Assembly (NCBI GenBank): GCA_036873755.1
Contig: JAVTVY010006765.1
Span: 124,001 to 188,000 of the forward strand
DNA: 64,000 nucleotides
Direction: 5' to 3'
DNA from: Hanleya hanleyi
Taxonomy: Eukaryota > Mollusca > Polyplacophora > Lepidopleurida > Hanleyidae
Under the pieces are notes generated by a model. It did not search any database. It saw nothing but the letters and a program-made list of their open reading frames with translations, and was not told the DNA's origin. Made by a program: the position numbers and the translations under genes. Below, one piece after another: positions 1 to 11,622 of the stretch (position 1 is the stretch's first letter; each line of letters opens with the position of its first letter).

Positions 1-185
1 CATTTAAGGATAGCTGTCCCCTTAGAGGCAGTTTTTGCACCCCCGTGACAATTTATCGTCTGTATCAATAAATATACAAGATAACCATAATAAACTATAT
101 ATTTTATGAAAGCGTACATCGTATGGATTCCAACTATATGATTTGTATAACCGAAGCTGCTACTGTGTAGAAAATATTCCAATTT
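1..185 (+). mobile_element. End of a long-TIR DNA element (family A), cut by window edge
   Basis: The first 185 bases match the terminal region of the element at 57688-59437: a TTTAAGGATAG start, then GAGGCAGTTTT, a TATATTTTATGAAAGCG block and GTGTAGAAAATATT, in the same order. The homology resumes at about 2226. The intervening 2 kb is therefore an insertion into this copy. No coding capacity was seen. The true outer end may lie left of the window. Confidence 0.6.
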
Positions 186-2225
186 TAAACAAGAGCCCAA
201 GGGGCTTCAATATATGCCCGTGGAATTACATTGGTCCAAATTTCAAGTTTGTTTAATAGCCTTGATTCCAATTGGTAGCTAGCAATCCAGAGAAAGGTCT
301 ACAATTTTGTGCTTCTGAGAATGTAACATATATCACATCTTATATTGAATGATAAACTAAAATAAGCTTAACTCTTGGGAACTAGTTGACCTTGGAGCAA
401 GAGCCGAGAGCTCACATATCCCACACTGAAATCGACAATAGTCAAACACAAGAAAATAGTAGTTTTCCTGCAAATGGATTTCTTTCAGACGAGAGAATTT
501 TTAATGAAGGAAGAAGAAAGTGATGAAGTAAACCTTTGTTCATAAAGGACCCCTCTCTCCGTTAAATTAGTAAAGGTATGGTTTTTATTTCACAACAGTT
601 TAACTAAGTGCAGCTGTTTCAAACAAGGGAGACAACTCCACAAGACAAATGCCATATACATGTAGGGGAGAGAACTCTGAATATTCCAACCTAACACATA
701 TAGTCAGCTAATTTTGATTCAGTTTTGGAGGACTGTGACCTTCACTTTTGATCGATTAATGTATGGCTCCTCTTTGCCATGCGAGTAAGGTATACTCAAA
801 GTTTGGTACCAATCCATACCTTGAAACTAGAGTTATCGCATGGACAACAAATGTTAATGGATGAATGGATAGAATGCAACATCGCATTACATGACCTCGT
901 CTTCGACAGGCATATGAAAATGTGACTTTTAATGATGTCCTGATTTTGGGGTCACAGTGACATTGACCTTTGACCTTGACCTAAATATTGATACACGACA
1001 CATCGTCATCCCTCAATGTAGCAATGGACAAAAAAAATCATGATTTTTATAAATTTTGGGGGTCACAGTGACCTTGATCTACATTTTGGTACATGTCCCC
1101 ATAATGTATCCACTGACACAAAAAAAATGATTTTCAAAGATTTCTTGATTCTGGAGTCACAGTGACCTTGACTATTGACCTTGACCTAAACTTTGGTACA
1201 TGATAAACCGTCTCCCCATAATTTCTCAATGGACACAAAAAACATGATTTTTAACAATTTCATGATTTTGGGGTCAGTGACATTGACCTTTGACCTACAT
1301 TTTTGTATGTGACACATCGTGTCCCCCTAATGTATCTACTGACACAAAAGAAAAATGTTATTTTTAATAATTTCCTATTTTGGTGTCACAGTAACCTTTG
1401 ACCTTGACCTATTTTTTGGTATGCGACACTTCATTTCCCCTATTGAATCCACTCACAAAAAATTAGTAATTTTCAATGATTTCCTGATTTTTAGGTCACA
1501 CTGACCTTTGACCTTGATTCTGGGGTCACAGTGATCTTGACTATTGACCTGGATCTAAATTTTGGTACATGACAAAACAGCTATCAGTAATTTCTCAATG
1601 GGCTAAAAATTCATGATTTTTAACGATTTCACAATTTTGGGGTCACCATGACCTTGACCTTTGACCTTGACCTATATTTTGGTATGCGACACTTCATTTC
1701 CCCCTATTGAATCCACTCACAAAAAATTAGAAATTTTCAATGATTTCCTGATTTTTCAGTCACACTGACCTTTGACCTCTGACCTCGACCTACATTTGGT
1801 ATGCAACACATCGTTCCCCCCTAGGGCATCCACTCACCAAAAGTTCGAACTGTAGATAGAAAATTGTCAATGATCAATGATTTCCTGATTTAAGGCAACA
1901 GTGACCTTTGACCTCGACCTCAATTTTGGTACGCGACACATCGTCTCCACCTAGCATAACCACTCACAAAAAATTGCAACCGTGGATAGAAAACGTTCAC
2001 AGATATAGACCGGACACAAACACTTCAGTGATTACCTGTTTTTTAGGCCAGTGACCTTTGACCTCTGACCTTGATTTTGGTACGCGACACATGGTCTCCC
2101 CATAGGGTATCCACTCACCAAAAATTAGAACTGCAGACAGAAAGCTGTCCCAGATATAGACCGGACACGACGGACGGAAACCGCCATCACATAATACGTC
2201 CGCCTTTTGGCGGGCGTATAAAAAT
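186..2225 (+). repeat. Tandem-unit element rich in TGACCT half sites, inserted in family A copy
   Basis: From about 900 to 2160 diverged units of roughly 110-150 bp repeat the phrases 'tttggggtcacagtgacc', 'ttgacctttgaccttgacct', 'tttggtacgcgacacatcgt' and 'cactcacaaaaaatt'. The right end has an ACGGACGG run and a CCGCCTTTTGGCGG hairpin just before TATAAAAATT. Comparison with the uninterrupted relative at 57860-57880 shows that this block interrupts family A. 186-900 is single-copy-looking AT-rich sequence belonging to the insertion. No ORF is credible. Confidence 0.7.
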
Positions 2226-2340
2226 TAAAATGAAAACAATAGCGTGCATTTTTCAATTGAAATTTCATGAAAACTGTTGGTCTTGTTTCAACTTTGATGG
2301 TATACTTAGATAGGAGACAATTCGAACTAGTAAACTTTAT
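2226..2340 (+). mobile_element. Continuation of family A element
   Basis: The sequence from AAATGAAAACAATAGC to ACTAGTAAAC matches 57873-57980 closely. It continues the element begun at 1-185 beyond the tandem-unit insertion. Confidence 0.6.
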
Positions 2341-2924
2341 CTCATTTTTAAAAAAAAATTGCCTGGTTTTGTTTTTACAGCTTTTTGACTAAAATAAATT
2401 GAAAAAACCGTACTATTTCACCGTCGTTTGTCTTAAAGTTGAATAATTAAAAAACTAATCCGAACTTACAACTAGAGCCTTAGGCACTGAAACGGGGCTA
2501 TTTAAATGTAAAATAGGCTGTTGGAATAATTCCACTAACTCTTTGATGTTCCATCTCATGGCGAAGAGCCATACTTGTAGTCTCACACATTCCTCTCAAC
2601 AAGGATCTCTAGTGCATTAGTGTAATTGTACACATATATATATTTTTAAAAAACCGCTGGAACAGACATTTATTATGAAACCAACCTGATGAAATGATAA
2701 AATAATGTCTTCACTGCATGTTACCAATATTTGTAAAAATTTTCACTTTTTTCAGATAATCGAAAGCATATCCTTCAGCAGTAAATAACAATACGAAGCT
2801 GCGCATCTGAAAACCCCTCGGCTCTGGGTACATTCATAATGTATTCAATTTAAACCAAGATGTCAGAAACACCAAGCAGTCAAGTCACAAATATAGAGAT
2901 TATCAAAATTTTGCAATTAGGAAT
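2341..2924. other. AT-rich intergenic sequence, nothing recognised
   Basis: No ORF, RNA gene or repeat structure could be supported here. Confidence 0.5.
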
Positions 2925-4020
2925 GACCCCCAAGGTTTCCGTCCAATCAGAGAAACCGGTATTCATTACATAAGTTTCTTGATGCATCAATGATGTATAC
3001 CAAATTTTACATCGAGCATTTAAACGATATCAGAGATAGAGATCATTAATGATTTCGCATAAATTAAAGATGGCCGCTCATCTTTCAAGCCACTCAGAGG
3101 AACGGATGTGGTTATTAATTGAAAGTCTCTTGATACATTGATGCTGTATACCAAGTTTCGTATAGAACACTGAAATGGTATCAGAGATATACATCATTAA
3201 AGATTTTGCATAAATTAAAGATGGCCACCAAGGTTTCCGCCCAATCAGAGAAACCAGAACTGTCATTTGTCGTAAGTCTCTTGATGCATCGATGATGTAT
3301 ACCAAATTTTACATCGAGCACTTGAACGGTATCAGAGAACGAGATCATTAATGATTTTGCATAAATTAAAGATGGCCGCCCATCCTTCTCCCCACTCAGA
3401 GGAACTGATCTGGTTATTCATTGCAAGTCTCTTGATACATCGATGCTGTATACCAAGTTTGGAAAACAACACTTAAATGATATCAAGAGATATATATCGT
3501 TAAAGTTTTTGCATAAATTAAAGATGGCCGCCAAGGTTTTCAGTCAATCAGGTCCCGATTTAAAGTATCTGTATGCATCGATGATGTATACCAACTTTCA
3601 TATAAAAAAATTGAATGGTAACAGAGATATGTATCATTATCGATTTTGCATACATTAAAGATGGCCTCCAGGATTTCCAGCTAATCAAAAAAGCCGGTTT
3701 GGTAATTCATTGAAAGTTGCTTGATGTATCGATGATGTATAGCAACTTTCGTATTGAACAGTTGAATGGTTTCCGAGATATGGATCATTATCCATTTTGC
3801 ATAAAATTAAAGATGACCACCAAGGTTTCCACCCAATCAGGTCTCAATTCAATAGGCTTCTGGTCCTTGACTAGGTAAATAAGCATACCAAATTTGGAAT
3901 TCTTCAGTGGAACCGTTTTCCGTCTATCTCGCTCACGTACTGACGTACGGACGTACGAACAGACGGACGTACAGGACGACAATACCCCATGGCCAAAATT
4001 GGCCGAGGGGTAAATATGAG
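2925..4020 (+). repeat. Tandem array, about seven ~150-bp units, with terminal hairpin
   Basis: Units begin near 2925, 3070, 3222, 3373, 3522, 3660 and 3810. Each contains 'aaagatggccgccaaggtttccg', 'ccaatcagagaaacc', 'tcttgatgcatcgatgatgtataccaa' and 'gagatcattaatgattttgcataaatt'. The array ends in GACGTACGGACG-type repeats and a hairpin (CCCCATGGCCAAAATTGGCCGAGGGG, about 3986-4011) followed by TAAATA. This is the same architecture as the elements ending at 2225 and starting at 28652 and 56036. Short ORFs inside are repeat shadows. Confidence 0.75.
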
Positions 4021-5400
4021 TATTGAGATACAATGTAAAATCCTCATGGTTAGATGGACTGGAGCTATGCTGGGATGCATCCTCTCATGGCATCATACTG
4101 TTTCATGTACCTCCTCCTGCCAGGACACCCCTAGTATATTACAGTTCTATTTGGTTATCTCCCCTGTCACCTTACAGCTTCAAACACAGCGTATGCAGAG
4201 CTCTTTCTGTAGATCAGGGGAAAATGCTTGCAACATTCCATGAATATTTCAGAAGCAGAATTGAAAGAAAACATTTCTGAATACAGGGAAATTATTACGT
4301 AAATGATTTGACCACCACTGGATTTTAGAAACTTACTATAAAAAGATAAAGCAGAGGGTCTTGAGGGGTAAGCTTAAATGGCGAAAATTCCAAACTGTAA
4401 CTCAACACACATATTTCATGAAAATGTAAATGAATACAGGCAAAGTGAAATATCCCATTGTTTTCTACAATGAATTACACTTATACTGGTATTATTTAAT
4501 ACCAAATTACTGCCTAAACACGCTTTCTAATGAGAATGAGTTAGTCCCACAAAATCACTCAACATGCGCCTCTCAAAATCTGTGGTTTAGCAGACGACAT
4601 ATTTTGAGCACGAAAGTAGTGCCACTGGAAAATGAACGAAAAAACATTAGATAAATGGAAATGTAACTTAAACATATCAGGCCTGCAACTATATGCAAAC
4701 ATTAAAAACACAGAAACCTGGACACTCTAAAGAAGGAAGTTTCAGACCTCTTTCTTGTCGTGTAAGAACTCTATCTTTTGCTGTGTTAGCAAGACACAGA
4801 GCTGGTGCTCAATTTTTTCTGACTACAAGACAGGACCATTAGTCCCTACGGGCCTACATCGCCCCGTGAAAAGTGAGATAAAGTTTACTAGATCACCTTA
4901 TAAATAACAAGCATGCCAAATTTCAAAAGCGTAGCATGGATACTTTTCAAGAAATAAACGTTTAAATCTCAGATTTTGTACAAAAATGAAAGGCTAGAAA
5001 TCGGGCAAAATGTGTCCAGCTATACATCTGATGAATTAATCCAACTTTTGCTTGAATTCTATTGTCAAATACATTTTTAATCTGTCTAATGGGACCTACT
5101 CGAATTCCTGTTTATTCTGGATAACTATTACACTGAGTTTTTTTCACCAAGGCGGTCTAAAGTCCAATTTAAACTTCACACCTGTGTAGATCACATCATG
5201 GCGGGTGTCTGAGTGAAGTGTCACTGTTATAATTAGAAACAAAAATACGGATGTTTGCATGGTTTTGATCAGAAGTGGGTAGATTAATGTAAATAAGTAG
5301 GACTACTAGATAATTAGCTTACCATAATACTGCGGAAATGAGTTTTGGAAAGGGAAATTTAACAGAAAAAAATGATAGTAGCCAAGCCCAAGCTAAGGCA
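4021..5400. other. Intergenic sequence without recognised genes
   Basis: Only short ORFs with no recognisable family occur here. Overlapping ORFs of 84-85 codons at 3989-4280 show no domain. I see no repeat unit or RNA gene. Confidence 0.45.
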
Positions 5401-5418
5401 ATCTGTTTATAAATTTAC

Positions 5419-5738
5419 CATCGAATCACCGCATGAGCCTCGTCGGCGACAATAGCCGCTGTGGTTTCCCCGTGTTTAATTAGCAAATCGCGGTTCTCTT
5501 CCTGGTTTAACAGTAATTCGAGGCTTGAGAATACAAATGAATAAGGTCCCTCCTGTAGTTTTTCTCTGTCGCAATCGCCAGGTGCAAGATATGTGGCAGT
5601 AATCCCAGGGCTCGAAGTACATTTACTTGCTCGTTCATGATGGAAGTTAACTGACAGATCACAAATACCAGTCCGGTTTTTTTAAACAGGACGCCCCTCA
5701 AAGATTTGCCGCTGTTCGTTCTCGTCGATATACAACGC
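5419..5738 (-). pseudogene. RecQ-like DNA helicase exon with one frameshift
   Basis: Read on the minus strand, this stretch gives a Walker A-like TNSGKSL, then FVICQLTSIMNEQVNVLRALG (the RecQ motif Ia/Ib region), ATYLAPGDCDREKLQEGPYSF, and a Walker B/DEAH box reading ADEAHAVIRW. RecQ-family ATPase cores show this order. A one-base deletion near the ALG/ITATYL junction (about 5606) shifts the frame. Possible intron borders flank it: AG before 5738 and GTAAAT after 5419. The second RecA-like domain is not found nearby. It is either a decayed copy from an expanded RecQ-like family or one exon of a gene with an assembly error. The family assignment rests on motifs alone. Confidence 0.55.
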
Positions 5739-7260
5739 CTATGTTGATTGGCTCACCGAAGTTACGCTGAGCTTTTCGGAAATCATCGGCGCCATTCGGT
5801 AATCTCAACAAGTTCGCTTCATTTAGTAACGGAGGCTGTTGATTGGGCGAGAGCCATGCGCAGAAAAGCTGCGCGCCGCAATTAGCCCCACTTTGACATC
5901 AGAGGGTATATACGACAATAGGGCATATACAATCTGATGCCATGAGAATGCCCCGATGAAAAACAAATAAGAATTGAGTTTTGACGTTTTTTTGGAAATT
6001 GAGTTTTCCATGAAAAAATTGAGTATTTTATTTTTCGGACATGGCGAGCGAAAAAATTGAGTTTCCTTCAATAAAATTGAGTTTCTGTAACGAAATGCAA
6101 AGATAATACAGCTCGCGAGAAGAAAGAAAAGACTGCACTCACGTGGCGGAAGAGCGATGTGTGCGTTGTTGTTGTTATACGCACAGCATACGTTTTGTTC
6201 CACTTTGCATGCGGTGTATGTGGGGAACCCTCGCCTGTATTTCTTTATGAGGGGAAACTGGGGTTGGCGATTTCCGACTCCGGGTACCAGGATGTGGTGT
6301 GGTCATGTGGTGTTTACCTTATCGACGACAGTTCCCGCCATGAATACCACAGACAGAAGAACTCGTCTGAGACTGATGGAGGTGCTGCGGTTGCGAACAT
6401 ATCGTTCCAGAGTTGATGTGAATGTACAGGTGAAATGTCAAGGATTGGGATTTAAAATGCTGGAAAACTGAACTTAGAAAAATAAAGAACTGAATAAAGA
6501 TCTATGCATGGAGACATTCATACAGTTGACTCCTCGTCGATGATCAATAATAAACTCTAGTAAATGGGGAGAGTCAGACGCAGGCATTTGCACGTCGCTG
6601 AAAGTGAAAGTAGGCGGGATGATATATGTAGAGCTGCCAAATGTCAAGAAATGTAAAGTGTCTCCATGAATAGATTTTGTAATAGATTATGTAATCGAAA
6701 ATGCGAGACAAGAACTTTGATTTTCACAACACGTCGGTTCGGTATTGCTGCGCAACAACAACAACACAATGTTGTAGAGGGCCGTCATTGAAAACTGTTG
6801 ACTGCTTCTGTCTTGCATGAATGTCAGAACTCATGCAGGGGCCCGCCAACGAATCCCCCCAACCTCGGACATGAGAGGGGTGAGAGATTGCCTCGTTGCG
6901 GGGATTTTACACACTTTGCATCCCGTACTGGAGTAAGTCTTTTCTGGGGGTGGGGCTTGGTGGGATTCCATTGTTTATGCAGGCATTCATGTGTAAATTC
7001 CATTAGTCCCACCAAACCCCGGGAGTGGTTCGCTTGACATCTGCATTAAGCTTGGACTAAAACTACTGAATGATCGATTCTTCCTATTTCTAAGATGAAA
7101 AGGCACTAAAAATTGAGTTTTCGCACTTCATTCGATGAAAATTGGGAAAAATTGAGTTTTCATACTTCATTCGATGAAAATCGGGAAAAATTGAGTTTTA
7201 GGCATTATTTAAAAAATTGAGTTTTATTGAATTCAGAAATTGAGTAGATGAAATTTTTTT
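5739..7260. repeat. Region with clusters of an AATTGAGTTTT motif
   Basis: Two clusters of the short motif AATTGAGTTT occur: about six copies at 5955-6090 and about six at 7105-7250. In the second, a ~46-bp unit 'cttcattcgatgaaaat(t/c)gggaaaaattgagttt' is repeated in tandem. Between them lies sequence with overlapping short ORFs (6157-6471) that match nothing I recognise. No gene is called. Confidence 0.4.
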
Positions 7261-8095
7261 GTCAAGAATAACCCCTGAAATTATGAAACACTCAGCAGTC
7301 CCAACTGAGGCGGGTTGGGTTCTTATTTATCACATTATAATCATACAGCTACATGGTAGTCGGGTTAACTAATAATCCGATTATTTCTCACAGTACTTGA
7401 TCAAACAAACTGGCCCCTGCTGATTGTTTTCAGTAGAGTGTGGTTTAATCAGGCTGAACTGCTGGCCACCCACCATGTTTTATAACAACAACAACGACGA
7501 GCTTTGATTGCCCAATTTGTTGACAAAGCGGCTTTTATTATGCTTGTACAAACGAGTAAAAATTAGACTTGATGACTATACTTACGTAAACTACCAAGGA
7601 CGTCTCCATCAGTGAGAAAATTTGACGAAACGAGGCGAAATACGATACCCGCCTTCCCCCCCTGCACATGTTCACAGTAGCAGACAGCTAAACCGGAACA
7701 GACCAAAGTGCCGTGAGCGCTAGCGCCACCTTGCGGCCGAAACCGGCATTAGGAATAGCGCAAAAGGCGGATTGATTGACACCAATTGATATACATGAAT
7801 AACCAGGCAGTCATGCTATTGTTGTCTCCAGACTTGACTATTGTATGCATTGTCTCGTGATTCTTACATGGAGTATGAACCCTGACATTGAGTTATTAAC
7901 TCTCCCACCCAGACACATCTCCCCCAACCCCCCAATATGCAGAGACACTGGTGTACAAATATTGAAACAGAGATACTGGAAAATATCACCTGGTTCAACA
8001 GATCAGAGTAAAGGACTAACTGGGAAAGATATCCCACTTGGGATATTAAATCCAAGTTTGGATATTGAAATATATACTAATCAGGTCAGAGAAAA
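7261..8095. other. Intergenic sequence with a fragment of the giant-palindrome family
   Basis: The segment around 8012-8078 contains AAAGGACTAACTGGGA and 'gatattaaatccaagtttggatattgaaatata'. These match the left terminus of the palindromic element at 17429. The rest shows nothing supportable. Confidence 0.45.
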
Positions 8096-8289
8096 CCCAG
8101 TAACTCGCATATATATACATCAGTTCACACATAAAGGTCAACGGACCAATGGCAGATAGGCCCGTTAGCCTGCCTGAAGTCTGCCTTGAATAGTATTTCT
8201 GTTCTCACTTCGCCATGCTTTCAAATTGCACAACAAAAAATATGCGAGAGACAACTTGGAGTTGCACTCCAACTAATCCGCTTATTGGC

Positions 8290-9250
8290 TTTGAATACTT
8301 TTACGGCATGTCTCCGAGAGAAACTGATGAAAATGGACATCCTATGTACCAATTCTCATAACCCTCTACTTAACATTTACCTAATTTCATTAATTGTTCA
8401 TGAAAATTAACGGAGCATTGGTAAAATCATCCTCGTCATGGCCGTAACTATTTTGGTAATCGAGAAAAGCGAGCAGCTCTTTGCTGCAGTCATATTTTCA
8501 CAAAGTCCATCAATCGTTTTCATAGCAATCGCCATAATTTACACAGTCTCTCGCTGCAAAACATTTAAGGTTACTGTATCGGGTCGAAGCTTCAAAATAT
8601 CAATTTTTGTTTTTTGTCTTATACCAGAGTACACAGTCAAACCTGTGTTGGGGGAATAAGAGTATTTAGGCTGTTGTCTTTGAATAAGACTGAAAATTGT
8701 TATATTTTCATACGATGAACAATATACCGGTACTCAAATCTTATATTTAGCAATTATGGGGCAATAATTAATTAAGACTATAAGCTTAGTTATTGGACCA
8801 GTTTCATAACGTTAGATTTTAAGTGAACATTTTGCACTGTTATGAATTTGTATTTTCTTGAAAGTTCTTCATGGTACATGCTATGAAATGTCCATTAACA
8901 ATCTTAGGATAAAGAAAACAAAACAATTACAGCCAATACTTCCTCGTGAGTTATATCATACTTTAATAGACATTTATCAGAACGTTTTGCAGCGTGAGAC
9001 AGTATAAAATATGGTGAGTTCTATAAATATGGCTGATGGACTTGGGAGAATTTGACTGCAGCAAAGTTCTGCACGCTTTTCTCGATTAGCATGTGACCCG
9101 CTCTTTACAAAATAGTTGCGGCCATGATCAAGATATTTTACCAATGCTCCGTTGAATTGATGAAATTAAGTGAATATAAGTGGAGGGTTATGAGAATTGG
9201 TACATAGGGTGTCCATTTTCACCAGTTTCAATACAAAGTCAATGAGCAGG
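8290..9250. repeat. Inverted repeat, ~220-bp arms
   Basis: The arm 8290-8520 ('gaaaatggacatcctatgta', 'ggagcattggtaaaat', 'gagaaaagcg', 'tttgctgcagtca') pairs with 9035-9250, which reads the reverse complement with scattered differences. The central 500 bp is AT-rich without ORFs. Confidence 0.65.
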
Positions 9251-9445
9251 TTAGTTATATGGCAAGCCAAAGTGCTTTTTATTCGAGAATTTCCGATATA
9301 GACGGTAGAGAGATTGAGACGGACCAAGTTACAATATATATTATCCAATAATATAGGCGGGCCAATGAGCCTTTTGATCGGCATGGGCTTACGTTTATTT
9401 CAAAATCATCATCGTCCGGCATCTCTCGCCCACCAGCGCCATGTT

Positions 9446-9680
9446 GAATTCCCGATATCGGAATTAAAATTTCCGATATCGGAATTAAAATTTCCGATAT
9501 CGGAAATTCATGACCTTCAATTTCCGATATCGGAAATTGCAATTCCCGATATTGGAAATTAGAATTTTCGATATCGGAAATTCGGGGACAATTCCCGATA
9601 TCGGAAATTCAATTCCCGTTATCGGAAATTCAATTTCCGATATCAGAAATTGTCACTGAATTTCCGATATCGGAAATTGC
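9446..9680. repeat. Palindrome array A: 10 units of an EcoRV-centred palindrome
   Basis: Ten units of the 20-bp self-complementary motif AATTTCCGATATCGGAAATT occur, with first-arm variants TTCCCG and TTTTCG and single mismatches. They are spaced at about 20-30 bp. Each unit is its own inverted repeat, so both strands translate to repeated FPISEI-like peptides. Those ORFs are artefacts. Confidence 0.9.
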
Positions 9681-9684
9681 AACT

Positions 9685-10313
9685 CTAGGGTGCACTCCAC
9701 ACTTGCCACGGTTTCGTACAAAGTGGTCCCTCCCTAATTTTATAATAAGGAAGGTCGCCCGATTTTGACAGCAAGGTAATTCTTCTTACCTTTCTACTAT
9801 TTGATATCTATAGTATCACCCTGCTGGACGTCACCATTTCTCCAAACGAGGATATAACAATTGCTTGCTGATCGCACCCACTCGCCACTACAGAGTTAAT
9901 CATGTCCGGAATTGAATAGCTGGCGGACCAAAATCCGCACTTTTTCGGGAAGCGAAAATGATGATTCCTTTATGGCGACAAAATTTTACAAAAAACGAGT
10001 AGGTCGACCCCCTGTTTTTTTCGCCATTTTAAATTGTCCTTTGGACGGGAAACACTTTAACATACATAAAAAGAAAATCGTTTCATACTTTTTCGCTGGG
10101 TTGCGGGTAGAATTTGACACTTTTTCATATATTTTATGGAGTTTTTCAGAAAAGTTGAAGAAGGGTTAAGGAGGATTGCACGTCTTTCGTTTTCAATTTC
10201 AATAGCTCACAAGTCTCCTGAATGTTAAAGATTTTACATCTATTTATGGCAGAAGATCCGAACCCATGCCTGTTTTTAGCCGCACATCATTTAGGTGTGG
10301 AATGCACCCCTAG
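9685..10313. mobile_element. Nested short-TIR element between palindrome arrays A and B
   Basis: It starts CTAGGGTGCACTCCACAC and ends GTGTGGAATGCACCCCTAG, imperfect inverted repeats. It sits between arrays A and B, so one array may have been split by its insertion. It contains a block (9960-10169) repeated at 11623-11831. The ~85-codon ORF there shows no known domain and I do not call it a gene. A second copy, split by the TTAA transposon, runs 11623-14375. Confidence 0.5.
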
Positions 10314-10336
10314 GTTTTGTCAGCTTCCAGAGCTTT

Positions 10337-10536
10337 CATTTCCGATATCGGGAATTCGGTGAATTTCCGATATCGGAAATTGAATTCCCGATATGGGAAA
10401 TTCTATTTCCGATATCGAAAATTGTCACTGAATTTCCGATATCGGAAATTCTAATTCCCGTTATCGGAAATTCTATTTCCGATGTCGGGAATTGCAATTT
10501 CCGATATCGGGAATTGAATTCCCGATATCGGAAATT
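10337..10536. repeat. Palindrome array B: 9 units
   Basis: Nine units of the same AATT(T/C)CCGATATCGG motif as array A. Compared with array C it lacks three units, which accounts for the 66-bp length difference between the two duplicated blocks. Confidence 0.9.
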
Positions 10537-11023
10537 CGGAATAAAAAGCACTTTGGCTTGCCATATAGTTAGTGTAACTCCAAATTGTTTTTCACATATT
10601 TTTCGTTCTGCATTACGAAAGCATGGCGAAGTAAGAACAGAAATAATGTTCAAGTCAGACTTCTATAGGCTAACTGGCCTATTGGCCATTGGTCAGTTGA
10701 CCTTATATGCGAACTGACATATAAACGTGAGTTACTGGGACCTCTGTGTTATTGCAATTAGGCCAGATTTTTTTTTTCTCTTGGTTTACGGATCCGCCGA
10801 CCCAAAAAAACGGGTTTTGTGAAAAAAAATATAATTTCCAAATGGTCTTTTTTTTTTCTCCGCCGACTCGTCAATGAAAAAAACAAAAATCCGGAAAACC
10901 CTGTTGCAAAATTCTGTGATGAACTGGAACAGCTCTCCGCGAGGGAAGACAACTCTTCCGCCACGTGGCGGCGCTATCTTAAATATTCCCCGCAAAGTGT
11001 TGTAATCGCCATTCTGTGCACAA

Positions 11024-11344
11024 ATGTATAGCTTTCTGGGCATTGACCCAATGGCTGGAGAGTGCCTTATGGCGGGCGCTAATGGAATTTTCCTGCATTT
11101 GTCGATAGACAACGGGAGTGACACTTTTCATCGGTTTATCAGAGCCAGTTCAGATAAAACGATCTGAAATATCATAGCCGAACACTGCGACAGTTTGATG
11201 GTAACGGAGATCAGGACGTCTCAAGCTGCCAATTTCGGAGACGGAAGCGCACATGACATTCTTGCGAAGATTCTGCAGTCGTTTGGCACGCGATATGTGT
11301 TTGTGCGAGCCCACAAGGAGACTGAGAAACTATATATAATACCG
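11024..11344 (+). pseudogene. Captured 5' coding exon, copy 1, unknown family, one in-frame stop
   Basis: From ATG 11024 the frame stays open for 107 codons to an ATACCG|GTACGT splice-donor-like junction at 11344, apart from a single TGA at codon 48 (11165). The peptide begins MYSFLGIDPMAGE and later reads AHDILAKILQSFGTRYVFVRAHKETEK, which looks like real protein. I do not recognise the family. The same exon with the same stop is at 15153-15473. It may be a host exon carried in the repeat block. Confidence 0.4.
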
Positions 11345-11356
11345 GTACGTCCACGC

Positions 11357-11622
11357 AACTGGCCTATTGGCCATTGGTCAGTTGACCTTATATGCGAACT
11401 GACATATAAACGTGAGTTACTGGGACCTCTGTGCTATTGCAATTAGGCCAGATTTTTTTTTTCTCTTGGTTTACGGATCCGCCGACCCAAAAAAACAGGT
11501 TTTGTGAAAAAAAATATAATTTCCAAATGGTCTTTTTTTTTTCTCCGCCGACTCGTCAATGAAAAAAAAAAAAATCCGGAAAACCCTGTTGCAAAATTCT
11601 GTGATGAACTGGAACAGCTCTG
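11357..11622 (+). repeat. Third copy of the element right-end segment
   Basis: It is nearly identical to 10675-10930 and 14805-15060 ('actggcctattggccattgg', 'gttactgggacctctgtg', poly-T, 'ctcttggtttacggatccgccgaccc'). It abuts copy 2 of the duplication at 11622/11623. Confidence 0.8.

Larger units (their letters stand above)
8096..10740. mobile_element. Composite long-TIR DNA element (2.6 kb) with palindrome arrays
   Basis: The left end (8096-8265, starting CCCAGTAACTC) is the inverted complement of the right end (about 10575-10740, ending GTGAGTTACTGGG). Shared blocks are CATATAAGGTCAAC, GACCAATGGCC, GCCTATAGAAGTCTG and ACTTCGCCATGC. Inside are a second inverted repeat (8290-8520 with 9035-9250), two palindrome arrays and a nested element at 9685-10313. 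No transposase-like ORF was found, so it appears nonautonomous. Parts of its right half recur at 11357-11622 and 14232-15480. Confidence 0.6.
9958..11622. repeat. Unit 1 of a tandem duplication
   Basis: This block recurs from 11623 onward. 9958-10168 equals 11623-11831, and 10169-11356 equals 14233-15485. Between them, the copy is interrupted by the TTAA transposon at 11832-14228. The end of unit 1 (11357-11622) itself repeats 10675-10930, marking the recombination joint. Differences between copies are few. Confidence 0.8.

Noticed and set aside
2925..4020. CRISPR-like spaced repeats
   Set aside because: Units are ~150 bp, diverged and without unique spacers; eukaryotic tandem repeat.
9279..9562. 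ORFs encoding repeated FPISEI-type peptides on both strands
   Set aside because: They are translations of the palindrome arrays; self-complementary DNA gives mirrored peptides in both directions and no start/stop context supports a gene.
9912..10169. 85-codon ORF (GRPPVFFAILNCPL) present twice
   Set aside because: The pair is part of the duplicated element and shows no domain; the N-terminal part differs between copies by rearrangement only.
10786..11124. 112-codon minus ORF repeated at 14915-15253
   Set aside because: It is antisense to the duplicated repeat and to the better open frame from 11024; poly-T and poly-A encoded segments dominate.
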